From NCBI GenBank assembly GCA_937902995.1, contig CALEKY010000147.1, forward strand, positions 1-16,051: a DNA stretch of 16,051 nt, in the 5' to 3' direction. Source of the stretch: an uncultured Sinobacteraceae bacterium (lineage in GTDB: Bacteria; Pseudomonadota; Gammaproteobacteria; Steroidobacterales; Steroidobacteraceae). Both the position numbers and the translations under genes were made by a program. This document shows positions 7,057-13,365 of the stretch, piece after piece (the first letter of the stretch is position 1; each line of letters begins with the position of its first letter). The notes below the pieces were generated by a model that was not told where the DNA came from, made no database searches, and saw only the letters and a list, made by a program, of their open reading frames with translations.

Positions 7057-7094
7057 GCAACGGCACGCTGCGCCGTTGCTCGCCTGCGTCGGCG
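7057..7094 (+). promoter_or_regulatory. Tandem hairpins in the leader of the ANTAR/kinase operon
   Basis: GCAACGGC (7057-7064) pairs perfectly with GCCGTTGC (7072-7079) around a 7-base loop. Immediately after, CGCC (7081-7084) pairs with GGCG (7091-7094) around a 6-base loop, TGCGTC, with G at loop position 4. A U-rich stretch (CTTTTT, 7107-7112) follows before the start codon at 7136. The arrangement resembles an ANTAR antitermination leader and would allow autoregulation, but loop position 1 is not A, so the match is partial. Confidence 0.35.
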
Positions 7095-7135
7095 CGAGTG
7101 CAGTGACTTTTTCGAACTGGGGGTGGAGGCACGCT

Positions 7136-7843
7136 ATGGACGCGTTTCGGGCGGGGGCGCATCCGACGGGAACCCCTGCACATGCATTACTCGTCGTCGA
7201 TGACGACGCCTTGATCACGGCAACCATCAGCTCGACGCTGAGACACGCCGGCTTCGACGTGTTCGAGGCAAGCGATGCGGAACGCGCGCTCGAGATCTGC
7301 TCGTCCCGCAAGTTGGACCTGGCCATTCTGGACAACCAACTGCCGGCGGTGAGCGGCCCTCAGCTTGCGCAAGTGCTGCGCGAACAGCACGCGCTGCACA
7401 GCATCTTCCTCTCCGCCTACGACAATGCCGAGCTGGTCCAGCAAGCAGTCGACGCAGGCGCGATCAGCTACTTGTTGAAACCGATCGATCCGCTCGAGCT
7501 GATTCCAGCCGTACGCGCTGCATTGTCGCGGGCGTCGGAGCTGCGCGCGCTCGCCGAACGCGAGGGGCAGCTCAAGGACTCGCTCACTGCCTCGCGCGAC
7601 ATCAATGCCGCCGTCGGCGTGCTAATGGAAAGATTGAAGCTCAAGCAGGAGCACGCGTTTGCATGCCTGCGGAGCTACGCAAGGGCACAGCAACGGCGCG
7701 TCGTCGACGTGGCGCGCGATCTGCTGCATCCGATCAATCAGGCCCATCATGTCGCGTCGCAGATCGCGGCTCACGCAGCATCGACGGATTCGACGCGCAG
7801 CGCTTCGAGCTCGGCGACCGGCAGTCGCGAGCGTAAGTCCTGA
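7136..7843 (+). CDS. ANTAR-domain response regulator (AmiR/NasT/PdtaR type)
   Basis: This 235-residue regulator has a receiver domain (about 16-130) with acidic pocket D22-D24, phospho-acceptor D66 (LAILDNQLP), S93 at the conserved Thr/Ser position, and K115 in LLKPID. A coiled linker (131-150) leads into an ANTAR domain (about 150-200), with hallmark 'SRDINAAVGVLMERL', 'EHAFACLRSYA' and 'RRVVDVARDLL'. ANTAR proteins bind paired RNA hairpins and stop transcription termination when phosphorylated. The tail after 200 is low-complexity Ser/Arg. Start: ATG 7136 has GGTGGAGG six bases upstream. A longer frame from 7055 adds 27 residues that do not belong to the receiver fold. It overlaps the histidine kinase by one base (TGATG), so the two form a two-component pair. 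Confidence 0.93.
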   Translation: MDAFRAGAHPTGTPAHALLVVDDDALITATISSTLRHAGFDVFEASDAERALEICSSRKLDLAILDNQLPAVSGPQLAQVLREQHALHSIFLSAYDNAELVQQAVDAGAISYLLKPIDPLELIPAVRAALSRASELRALAEREGQLKDSLTASRDINAAVGVLMERLKLKQEHAFACLRSYARAQQRRVVDVARDLLHPINQAHHVASQIAAHAASTDSTRSASSSATGSRERKS

Positions 7844-8895
7844 TGTGGCATGAGCTGCAAGCCGAGCTCCAGGCGCTCGGCATCGACGACGCACTGTCCG
7901 ACTTGCTACGCGAGCCGACCCTGGAGCGCATCCTGAATGAGCTGCGCTCGCCGGTATTCATCTTCCTCTCGACGGGGAAATGCGTGTACGCGAATCCAGG
8001 AGCCTCGAAAATCATCGAAGCCGCGAAGCCGGTTTGCGGGAACAACCACACCGCGGAAAACTGCGTTTGCGAGCAGCAGCTCGCGGCAGCCGCCTTCCAG
8101 GCACTGGGTTCGCACTCCGATGCGCTGTTCGAGGCGACCTGTTGCGGTCTCCCTTATCTTTGCCACGGCCTCGCACTGCGGCAGGAGAACGGCACGCTCG
8201 CCGGCGCCATCGTTTTCTGTCATGACATCAAGCGGATTCACGAAGCAGCGGATCAGCGCATCGCTGCCGAGCAGGAGCTGACACGCGCCCTCGTCAAAGA
8301 GGTGCATCACCGCATCAAGAATCATCTGCAGGCAACGGTGGGCCTGCTGCGCCAGCACATCGTCGAACGACCGAGCTCGGCCGAACCGTTGCAGAAGGCT
8401 GTGTCTCAATTACTTTCGATCGCCGCCGTGCACGGAATTCATGCCAGGCTGCACGAGGACAGGATTTATCTGTGCTCGGTCGTCGAGGAGGTCGTGCACG
8501 TCTCGCAGCGAATCACGCGCGTTCCGATCCATTCGTCCAAGGCACAGAAGCTGTTTGCTTTGGAAGCCGCTTACACCGTGCCCATTGCCCTGATCGTGAA
8601 CGAGCTCGTGACCAACGCGGTCAAGTACACGGACGACGCCGACGATGCGTACATCGTCGTCTCCATCGAACCGGAAGGCGACAACGCACTCTTGACGGTC
8701 TTCAATGCGCCCGCCCGACTGCCGCCGGATTTCGATCTGAATTCGGGCACAGGCCTCAACGCGGGCCTGCGCCTGGTGCGCTCGCTCCTGCCCTATCGCC
8801 ACGCAACGCTCACGATCGCCGAGGACGGTGCTGGAGTGGTCGCACGCTTGCGATTGTTGGCGCCGATCGTCGAGCGTAATGCGGCATCCCAATAA
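7843..8895 (+). CDS. Soluble PAS-type HisKA_2 histidine kinase with cysteine-rich sensor
   Basis: This 350-residue kinase has no membrane segment. Residues 25-135 look like a PAS sensor: 'SPVFIFLSTGKCVYANPGASKII' at the start and 'GTLAGAIVFCHDIKRIHEAA' at the end. Eight cysteines fall at 47, 65, 74, 76, 100, 101, 107 and 126. The C65-x8-C74-x-C76 group resembles the cysteine cluster of some redox or metal-binding PAS domains. The HisKA_2 phosphorylation box is E153-V-H155-H156-R-I-K-N (150-200), as in PdtaS/EutW kinases that pair with ANTAR regulators. The ATPase domain has the N-box 'IVNELVTNAVKY' (251-262) and the G2 box 'GTGLNAGLRLV'. The G1 box DxGxG is replaced by F-N-A-P-A (287-291). 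The ATG overlaps the regulator stop, so they are co-translated. Confidence 0.9.
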   Translation: MWHELQAELQALGIDDALSDLLREPTLERILNELRSPVFIFLSTGKCVYANPGASKIIEAAKPVCGNNHTAENCVCEQQLAAAAFQALGSHSDALFEATCCGLPYLCHGLALRQENGTLAGAIVFCHDIKRIHEAADQRIAAEQELTRALVKEVHHRIKNHLQATVGLLRQHIVERPSSAEPLQKAVSQLLSIAAVHGIHARLHEDRIYLCSVVEEVVHVSQRITRVPIHSSKAQKLFALEAAYTVPIALIVNELVTNAVKYTDDADDAYIVVSIEPEGDNALLTVFNAPARLPPDFDLNSGTGLNAGLRLVRSLLPYRHATLTIAEDGAGVVARLRLLAPIVERNAASQ

Positions 8896-9080
8896 GTGGA
8901 TGCTCACTCTGCTGCACCCTAGGTAATCCTGCCTTAGAGTGGGTTGCCACCCGACGGCACGCGTTGATCTTGCTCGATGCAAAGATCCCGAGTTACGTTC
9001 GAACCCATTCCCGGAAAAGTTGATACGTGTACGCGAGAACTCCTGGGCCGGGTCGAGCAAGGCGACCTGAGGAGATCTTG

Positions 9081-9527
9081 ATGAAGGCAATCAAGCTGAC
9101 GATCGCATGTCTGGGGCTCGCAGCGACGGCCAGCGCCTCGCCGCCGCTGCCGCTTCCCTGGGTCGCATCCCGTTTCAATGTTCAAACGGAGTCGGGTGCT
9201 ATCGAGTTCACGATGGAATGCCCCGAAGGCGCGCTGTCTCGCCTCACCGCGACGCGCGGAGACCAGACAGCACACTTCCCGATCGAGCGTCTGTCGGAGC
9301 TGTCGCTGTCGAAGGCGTGCTCCGGCGTGTCGACGCGCGCGTCCCGCGCCGAGGAAGGTCTGGGCAAGACGGTGGCGATCGAGCTCACGGTCGAGCTGTC
9401 TCACGAATACATCGTCGAGCAGTTGCGGATCTCCTTCGATCCGCAGCGCTTCGAGTTCACGGAAGCGATGCGATTGCTGACGTATCCCGGCGAGCAGACG
9501 CAGGTCACGCGAATCAAGCTTCAGTGA
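9081..9527 (+). CDS. Small exported protein of unknown function
   Basis: This 148-residue protein has a clean Sec signal peptide: MKAIK, hydrophobic core, and likely cleavage after ATASA (about 19). The mature part has alternating polar and hydrophobic beta-like segments and two cysteines (47 and 80) that could form a periplasmic disulfide. There is no other recognisable motif. GAGGAG (9069-9074) seven bases before ATG 9081 decides the start; an upstream in-frame ATG at 9027 would bury the signal peptide. It lies 185 bases after the kinase gene on the same strand, with no clear terminator between, so read-through from the two-component operon is possible. Function unknown. Confidence 0.8.
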   Translation: MKAIKLTIACLGLAATASASPPLPLPWVASRFNVQTESGAIEFTMECPEGALSRLTATRGDQTAHFPIERLSELSLSKACSGVSTRASRAEEGLGKTVAIELTVELSHEYIVEQLRISFDPQRFEFTEAMRLLTYPGEQTQVTRIKLQ

Positions 9528-9560
9528 CGACCACTGTGGCAGAGCGGTCCGCATAGCCCC

Positions 9561-9613
9561 GTCATCGAGGCGCTGAAGCCCAAATCTCGAGTCCGACGGC
9601 ATCGGCGGCGCGG
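9561..9613 (+). pseudogene. Possible fragment of a metallo-hydrolase gene 3' end
   Basis: By hand alignment, about 45 of 53 bases match 2328-2382, the part of the metallo-hydrolase gene encoding VIEALKPKYPETGRIGGA. The first three differences all fall at third codon positions and are silent (Ala, Lys, Pro codons). A 2-base gap then breaks the frame. No similarity is visible upstream. It overlaps the end of a minus-strand frame, so one of the two readings must be incidental. Confidence 0.35.
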
Positions 9614-9994
9614 GCGGTCGTCGCGGACGCAACGATCTCACCGGCCCGCATCACATTGGCAAACAGCGCCGCGTGACCGTCCACGCCTTCTATCTTCAGT
9701 ACACGCTGATCAGCCGCGATCCCGCAAAGGAGCCGCGAATTGTTTTCGCGACAGCGCTGAAAGCGCCCGGCGCACTTGTGTCGCGCTGAAAGCGCACTGA
9801 GCGCACACCTCGGTACGCCGTCCGCTCGTCCAGCTGTACTCCGGGGTACCGAGCTCAAGCCACTCGCGCTGCAAGGACGAGAGATCTGCAGTCTCGAACC
9901 CCATGGCTGACTCTTCGACAGACACCGCGATCGCAATGCCAAGGCACGCAATCAAGCCCAAGACTCGAAAAAGTGAACAACGAAGAGACATCAT
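9562..9994 (-). pseudogene. Frameshifted exported-protein gene
   Basis: Two overlapping minus-strand frames look like one broken gene. The first starts at ATG 9994 (or 9991) with a signal-like N-terminus (MMSLRCSLFRVLGLIACLG) and continues 'SSLQREWLELGTPEYSW', then degenerates near 9790 and ends at 9710. The second frame is protein-like from about 9750 to its stop at 9562 (LLCGIAADQRVLKIEGVDG, then LFANVMRAGEIVAS). The change of frame coincides with a 13-base repeat present at 9754-9766 and 9783-9795, whose 29-base period is not a multiple of three. The 'W..G...Y.W' start vaguely recalls DUF6174 proteins, but this is weak. A functional gene with a different layout, or noise, remains possible. 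Confidence 0.4.
9754..9795. repeat. Repeated palindromic 13-mer
   Basis: GCGCTGAAAGCGC occurs at 9754-9766 and again at 9783-9795. Each copy is itself a hairpin (GCGCT / AGCGC with a 3-base loop). The segments after each copy are also partly alike, suggesting an imperfect 29-bp tandem duplication. Confidence 0.6.
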
Positions 9995-10064
9995 CCCATT
10001 ACGCAAAGATGTGCCGCGCAATGCCTGAAAAGTGCACATATTCATATATCAATCGCGCGAACCG

Positions 10065-10084
10065 CATGATGCATTTGCATCATG
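10065..10084. promoter_or_regulatory. 20-bp inverted repeat, likely operator
   Basis: CATGATGCA (10065-10073), TT, TGCATCATG (10076-10084) is a perfect 9-bp dyad. It lies 76 bases before the serine-rich lipoprotein gene, just upstream of a TAGTAT hexamer (10106-10111) that could serve as a -10 box. A dimeric repressor or activator would fit. The bound protein cannot be named. Confidence 0.5.
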
Positions 10085-10159
10085 TAAGCGGCTTCTCTCA
10101 CCCGCTAGTATCCCCAGGAAAAGCTGTTTGTCGCTGGTGACGAGGGAGGAGCGACGGCC

Positions 10160-10654
10160 ATGCTTAGAATGACCCTTATTGCTTTGAGTTGCGTCGCGCT
10201 CGAGGGATGTGTGGTCCTTGAGACTGCGGCCGAGATTGCCCTGGGCGCAGCCGAATTGATTCTCACCGGGGATGTATCGTCCTCACCTTCCCCTTCAACA
10301 ACTTCTTCATCGTCCTCATCATCGCCGCCGCAGTCGAGCACAACATACACGTCTTCCGCTTCCTCGACCTCATCACAAAGTAGCGGGCACATCGCAAAGC
10401 GGGTCGCCGGAGCCAATATGACCGAATGCGTGCACTACGACGCCTCAGAGAAGAGGTTTTACAATCGCTGCACCAAGAAAGTCGAGATTCATTGGCGAAC
10501 AGCCGAATCGACGCTTTGGAGTCAGGGTCCAATCCATCCGAACGACTGGCGTCAGAACTACGCAGGCCGCGTGATCGATTTTCACGCCTGTCTGCCCGGA
10601 CACTCCTTCGACCGCGAGTTACGACAGTGTTATTTCTGGGACTACGGCAACTAG
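10160..10654 (+). CDS. Putative lipoprotein with serine-rich linker
   Basis: This 164-residue protein begins with a short signal and C17 preceded by L-E-G. That is lipobox-like, though Glu at -2 is atypical. A helical stretch (18-38) leads into a low-complexity Ser/Thr/Pro linker (40-75) and then a compact C-terminal domain (86-164) with four cysteines (C90, C104 and two near the end), probably two disulfides. The domain contains 'YNRCTKKVEIHWRT' and ends with aromatic residues. It looks like a tethered outer-membrane or periplasmic module whose linker spans part of the cell wall. GAGGGAGGAG (10142-10151) supports the start. No family is recognised. The linker is encoded by varied TCN/AGC codons, so recent slippage expansion seems partial. 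Confidence 0.75.
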   Translation: MLRMTLIALSCVALEGCVVLETAAEIALGAAELILTGDVSSSPSPSTTSSSSSSSPPQSSTTYTSSASSTSSQSSGHIAKRVAGANMTECVHYDASEKRFYNRCTKKVEIHWRTAESTLWSQGPIHPNDWRQNYAGRVIDFHACLPGHSFDRELRQCYFWDYGN

Positions 10655-10745
10655 CACCATGAGATCGAGGCCTTGGCCCTGTGAATGACATCACGCGACC
10701 CGAGCCGCGCATCAGTGCGACCGGTTGGAAGCTACGAGTCTCGGT

Positions 10746-11618
10746 TCAGTACTTTACGGTTCCCTGGACTCTCTCGTGCCGCACACCGCCGCTGCCTGCG
10801 CTGTTGACCACGAAATCGCCGGCAACGTCGGACACTTCTATTCCGCCGGATCCATCGCTATCGATGGTCACGTTGCCGCCGACCTCGCTGATCTGGATCG
10901 AACCCGAGCCGTCGCTGCCTATATAGACGAGACCGTCGACCTTTTTGATACTGATCGCGCCGGACCCGTCGGCATCGATCTTCACGTCCTTGCGCACATC
11001 GGCAATTGCGATCGCTCCTGAGCCGTCGAACGGAATGTGCACTGATCCGCTCACGTTCGCGATCGAGATGCCTCCCGACCCATCGCGCACCGTGACATCG
11101 CCGCTCACGCCGTCGATGTCGATGCCGCCTGACCCGTCTTCGATCTGCAAATCGCCTCGGATGTCTCGTGCGACAATCTCGCCCGAGCCGTCTGTCACGG
11201 TCGTAGTACCGACACCGATGAGATGCAGCTCGCCGCGCCCATCGTCTACGTCCAATTTCACATCCGGCGACACCGTGACCGTCAAATTCAGCGTCGCGGG
11301 CACGAAGAACAGATCGAAAGGCATCCAGGGAAGATCCGGGACGGCGGCCGTGACGAACAGTGTGGATCCGTCGCGTTGCATCTCGATTCGAATGTCTTTC
11401 AAGTCGCTTCTGAGCGCCGAGCAAGCACGGCCTTTTGCACTCAAAGAAGCGCTGCCTGCTTCGCCTTCGACTCGCAGCGAGCCCGATTGAGAAATCAGCA
11501 CGACGCGTTCAATGCCGTCGAGACTCTCCTCTGCTGACCGATCCTCCTCGTGGATACAGACATCCGTGCACGCACTGATGGAGAGCACGAGAATCGCAGG
11601 AACGACAAAACGCTTCAT
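10746..11618 (-). CDS. DUF4097-like lipoprotein built of DGSG repeats
   Basis: This 290-residue protein has a lipoprotein signal ending at I-S-A-C17. After a spacer and a beta-rich region (35-120) come nine consecutive repeats of 17-19 residues, starting at 126, 143, 161, 179, 198, 217, 236, 255 and 274. Each has the form D-G-S-G-x-I-x-I-x-x-V-x-G-x-V-x-I. Such regular short beta repeats are typical of the DUF4097/DUF2807 'putative adhesin' families and predict a beta-solenoid. The chosen start is ATG 11618, with GGGAGG five bases upstream; a frame reaching back to 11795 only adds non-signal residues. It converges with the serine-rich lipoprotein gene. It is likely an outer-membrane or periplasmic scaffold; its partner is unknown. 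Confidence 0.85.
   Translation of the reverse strand: MKRFVVPAILVLSISACTDVCIHEEDRSAEESLDGIERVVLISQSGSLRVEGEAGSASLSAKGRACSALRSDLKDIRIEMQRDGSTLFVTAAVPDLPWMPFDLFFVPATLNLTVTVSPDVKLDVDDGRGELHLIGVGTTTVTDGSGEIVARDIRGDLQIEDGSGGIDIDGVSGDVTVRDGSGGISIANVSGSVHIPFDGSGAIAIADVRKDVKIDADGSGAISIKKVDGLVYIGSDGSGSIQISEVGGNVTIDSDGSGGIEVSDVAGDFVVNSAGSGGVRHERVQGTVKY
10749..11243 (-). repeat. Nine coding repeats of about 54-57 bp
   Basis: These encode the DGSG beta-solenoid repeats. The five inner steps are exactly 57 bp (19 residues). Codon choice differs between copies, so the array looks old rather than freshly amplified. The last copy has Ala instead of Asp at position 1. Confidence 0.75.
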
Positions 11619-12227
11619 CTGGCCTCCCAGGCTCTTGCGGCATCCGTATCTGGGGAGGGCTTGGCGCGGCCTGAAACAGAAACCGCACTGCCTGACGCCC
11701 ACTTTGTTTTGGCCATCCCTTTTCCCCTTGGCACACGGTTCCCTTGGACGCAGCAGACGGAAGCAATGTTGCAAGCCTGCTTCGACCAGCGTCAAGGCAG
11801 CCTCTAGACATCAGCTGAGTGACCCGGAAAGCGTAGCCCCCAGCGGCGCGCGAAATCGTGTAGCTCGACGGCGCGACAGTCGCCGACGCCTCTGTGCAAT
11901 AGATTCGTACCGCGCGAGCGGTTCGCACCGATCGAAGACCCTTCCCGTGGATTCGAGCGCCGCCGCCGTACGCGGTGGCGCTGCCCTTCAGCCGTCTACT
12001 CGCGCAAGAAGCTCAACAGATCCTCATTGAGCCATCCTTGCGCGTATCGGTAATACCGTGCGGGGCGCCATCGTAAACCACGAGCTTTCTGCCTTGACGC
12101 AGCAACGACGTGCGAGTGGGAACAACGCACCGGAGAAGCGACTTTTCACACCCGGAAGCACATGCGTCTTGACAGCACTGAGGTGCCGTACAAACGCCTA
12201 ACGCGATTTGAGAGCCCGGAGCCGCTC
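11619..12227. other. Intergenic region with gene remains
   Basis: This 609-bp divergent gap lies between the repeat lipoprotein and the zinc-finger gene. The only recognisable content is the alpha/beta-hydrolase remnant at 11996-12118. A minus-strand stretch near 11820-11930 can be read as about 35 protein-like codons, but I recognise nothing in it. A TTGACA hexamer at 12169-12174 lacks a properly spaced -10 box. Confidence 0.5.
11996..12118 (-). pseudogene. C-terminal remnant of an alpha/beta hydrolase (chloroperoxidase type)
   Basis: Minus-strand translation gives VVPTRTSLLRQG, RKLVVYDGAPHGITDTRKD, then after one missing base LNEDLLSFLRE and a TAG stop (11996-11998). This matches the well-known end of non-haem chloroperoxidase/arylesterase-type alpha/beta hydrolases, with the catalytic histidine in 'GAPHG' and the closing 'KDRLNxDLLxFL'. 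A single-base loss at about 12032 puts the last 11 codons out of frame. Upstream of 12118 no further hydrolase sequence is visible, so the nucleophile elbow and core are gone. This is decay, not a gene. Confidence 0.7.
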
Positions 12228-12551
12228 ATGAGCCCACGCTGCACACATCTCGATGCCGTACAGACCAATGTGCCCACCTCGCGCGGTTGCGAGGAGTGTC
12301 TGCGACTCGGCGACACATGGGTTCACCTGCGCGTGTGCCGCACCTGCGGACACGTGGGTTGCTGCGACGACTCGAAGAACCGGCATGCCCGAAAACATTT
12401 CCACGCCACATCGCATCCCATCATCACTTCGCTCGAACCCGGCGAGATCTGGAGCTGGTGTTTCGTGGATGAGACGCTCGTAAAGGGATTGCCTCGCTTG
12501 GCGCGTGCTCGAGACGATGCTTCGACTCCATCGCCTCGAGCCCCCGAATAA
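12228..12551 (+). CDS. UBP-type zinc-finger protein
   Basis: This 107-residue cytosolic protein is almost entirely one ZnF-UBP domain (about 1-82). The pattern is complete: C5-x-H7, C21-x2-C24, W31 and LR-x-C37-x2-C40-G-H-V-G-C45-C46-D, H53-A-x2-H57, H63-P, and the closing W-S-W-C-F-V-D-E. In eukaryotes this domain holds the ubiquitin C-terminus; bacterial copies are common stand-alone proteins whose ligand is unknown. ATG 12228 is chosen because GGAG lies six bases upstream and the domain begins at once. An in-frame ATG at 12162 would add 22 unrelated residues. It ends five bases before the cyclase stop codon, on opposite strands, so the two genes converge. Confidence 0.88.
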   Translation: MSPRCTHLDAVQTNVPTSRGCEECLRLGDTWVHLRVCRTCGHVGCCDDSKNRHARKHFHATSHPIITSLEPGEIWSWCFVDETLVKGLPRLARARDDASTPSPRAPE

Positions 12552-12556
12552 TCGCG

Positions 12557-13318
12557 TTACTCCTCACCGTACTGCACGTACGCGCGCACTGGGAACGTGG
12601 CACCGCCCTTCCATGCGATCGGCACGGCGTGCAACCGTCCTCCCTCGCGAGGCAAAGCCGCCAAGTTCGTCATGTGCTCGCAGATCGGAATGCCGGCACC
12701 GAGCAGGATCGTGTGCGCGGGTCGCGACAGATCCATCATGTCGTCGATGTTCACCGAATCGATGCCGACCATGGCGACGCCCGAGGCGACGAGCAGTTCG
12801 CACGCTTCAGCAGTTAGAAACGGATTGTCGCGACCGTAGCGTTCGGTTCTCCAATAACGACTGAAGTCGGTACGCACGAGGACTGCCGTGCCTCGCAGAT
12901 CCTCGCCCTTGAACAATTCCGGTCCGACGGCGCGGCCGATCGAGCGCGCATCGAACATGCGAATCGGCACGTGCGCCACGCGCTCGAGCGGCAGGCCGGC
13001 CAAATCGGTGCCGCCACGGTAACGATGCAATGGCGAATCCACGTAAGTCCCGGTGTTGCCGCACAAGTGCAACGAGCCGATCAGGAATTCCGATTTGTTC
13101 TGATAGCGTTCGCGCGAGGTGTCGTGGTCGACGATGACTTCCGCGTGCGGGACCGGCAGTCCGGGATACGTCACCATGCCGGGCTCGATGACGTGGCTGA
13201 CTTCGACGAATCGGGTCATGGGTGGCTTCCTCACAGAGTTGGCGGACGCCGCTCGTGCGCACACACCGCCGGCGAGGCCGAGCAGCACCGAGCGACGCGA
13301 CAAGGTTAACGATTTCAT
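12557..13318 (-). CDS. Tat-exported cyclase-family hydrolase (kynurenine formamidase-like)
   Basis: This 253-residue protein begins with a twin-arginine signal (LSRRSVLLGLAGG, cleavage near ASA-N), so it should be folded and then exported. The rest (35-250) is the cyclase fold of metal-dependent amidohydrolases such as KynB: 'EVSHVIEPGMVTYPGLP', 'NTGTYVDSPLHRY', 'VGIDSVNIDD', 'AHTILLGAGIPICEHMTNL'. The usual HxGTHxDxPxH metal motif reads N88-T-G-T-Y92-V-D94-S-P-L-H98, so two histidines are replaced, while D94, H98, H202 and E214 remain. Related 'GTYxDxPxHR' variants exist, so the enzyme may be active on another substrate. Start: ATG 13318 includes the Tat signal but has a poor ribosome site. 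ATG 13220 has GAGGA and would give a cytosolic form. Confidence 0.87.
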   Translation of the reverse strand: MKSLTLSRRSVLLGLAGGVCARAASANSVRKPPMTRFVEVSHVIEPGMVTYPGLPVPHAEVIVDHDTSRERYQNKSEFLIGSLHLCGNTGTYVDSPLHRYRGGTDLAGLPLERVAHVPIRMFDARSIGRAVGPELFKGEDLRGTAVLVRTDFSRYWRTERYGRDNPFLTAEACELLVASGVAMVGIDSVNIDDMMDLSRPAHTILLGAGIPICEHMTNLAALPREGGRLHAVPIAWKGGATFPVRAYVQYGEE

Positions 13319-13365
13319 GGCCGCAGTCTGTAACCGCGGCGTGGGAAAAGGCGTGGAAGTGCCGC

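Larger units (their letters stand above)
6434..7135. other. 702-bp divergent control region
   Basis: This gap separates the GTPase operon from the ANTAR/kinase operon and must hold both promoters and leaders. I see no supported gene; the open frames are short and lack good starts. Visible structures are paired hairpins in each leader (6495-6530 and 7057-7094) and a CTGCAG-TAT-CTGCAG element at 6599-6613. The length is unusually large for this compact window, so a small RNA or long leaders are possible. Confidence 0.5.

Noticed and set aside
6925..7203. Plus-strand frame overlapping the ANTAR gene start
   Set aside because: Arg/Ser-rich composition, no ribosome site, and it runs into the regulator in another frame.
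8905..8941. Terminator after the histidine kinase
   Set aside because: CACTCT/AGAGTG can pair, but the loop is 25 bases and no U-tract follows.
11550..11807. 85-codon plus-strand frame over the start of the repeat lipoprotein
   Set aside because: Overlaps a well-supported gene on the other strand and has no ribosome site or known domain.
12169..12202. Promoter with TTGACA before the zinc-finger gene
   Set aside because: The -35 match is perfect, but no -10-like hexamer lies 16-18 bases downstream.
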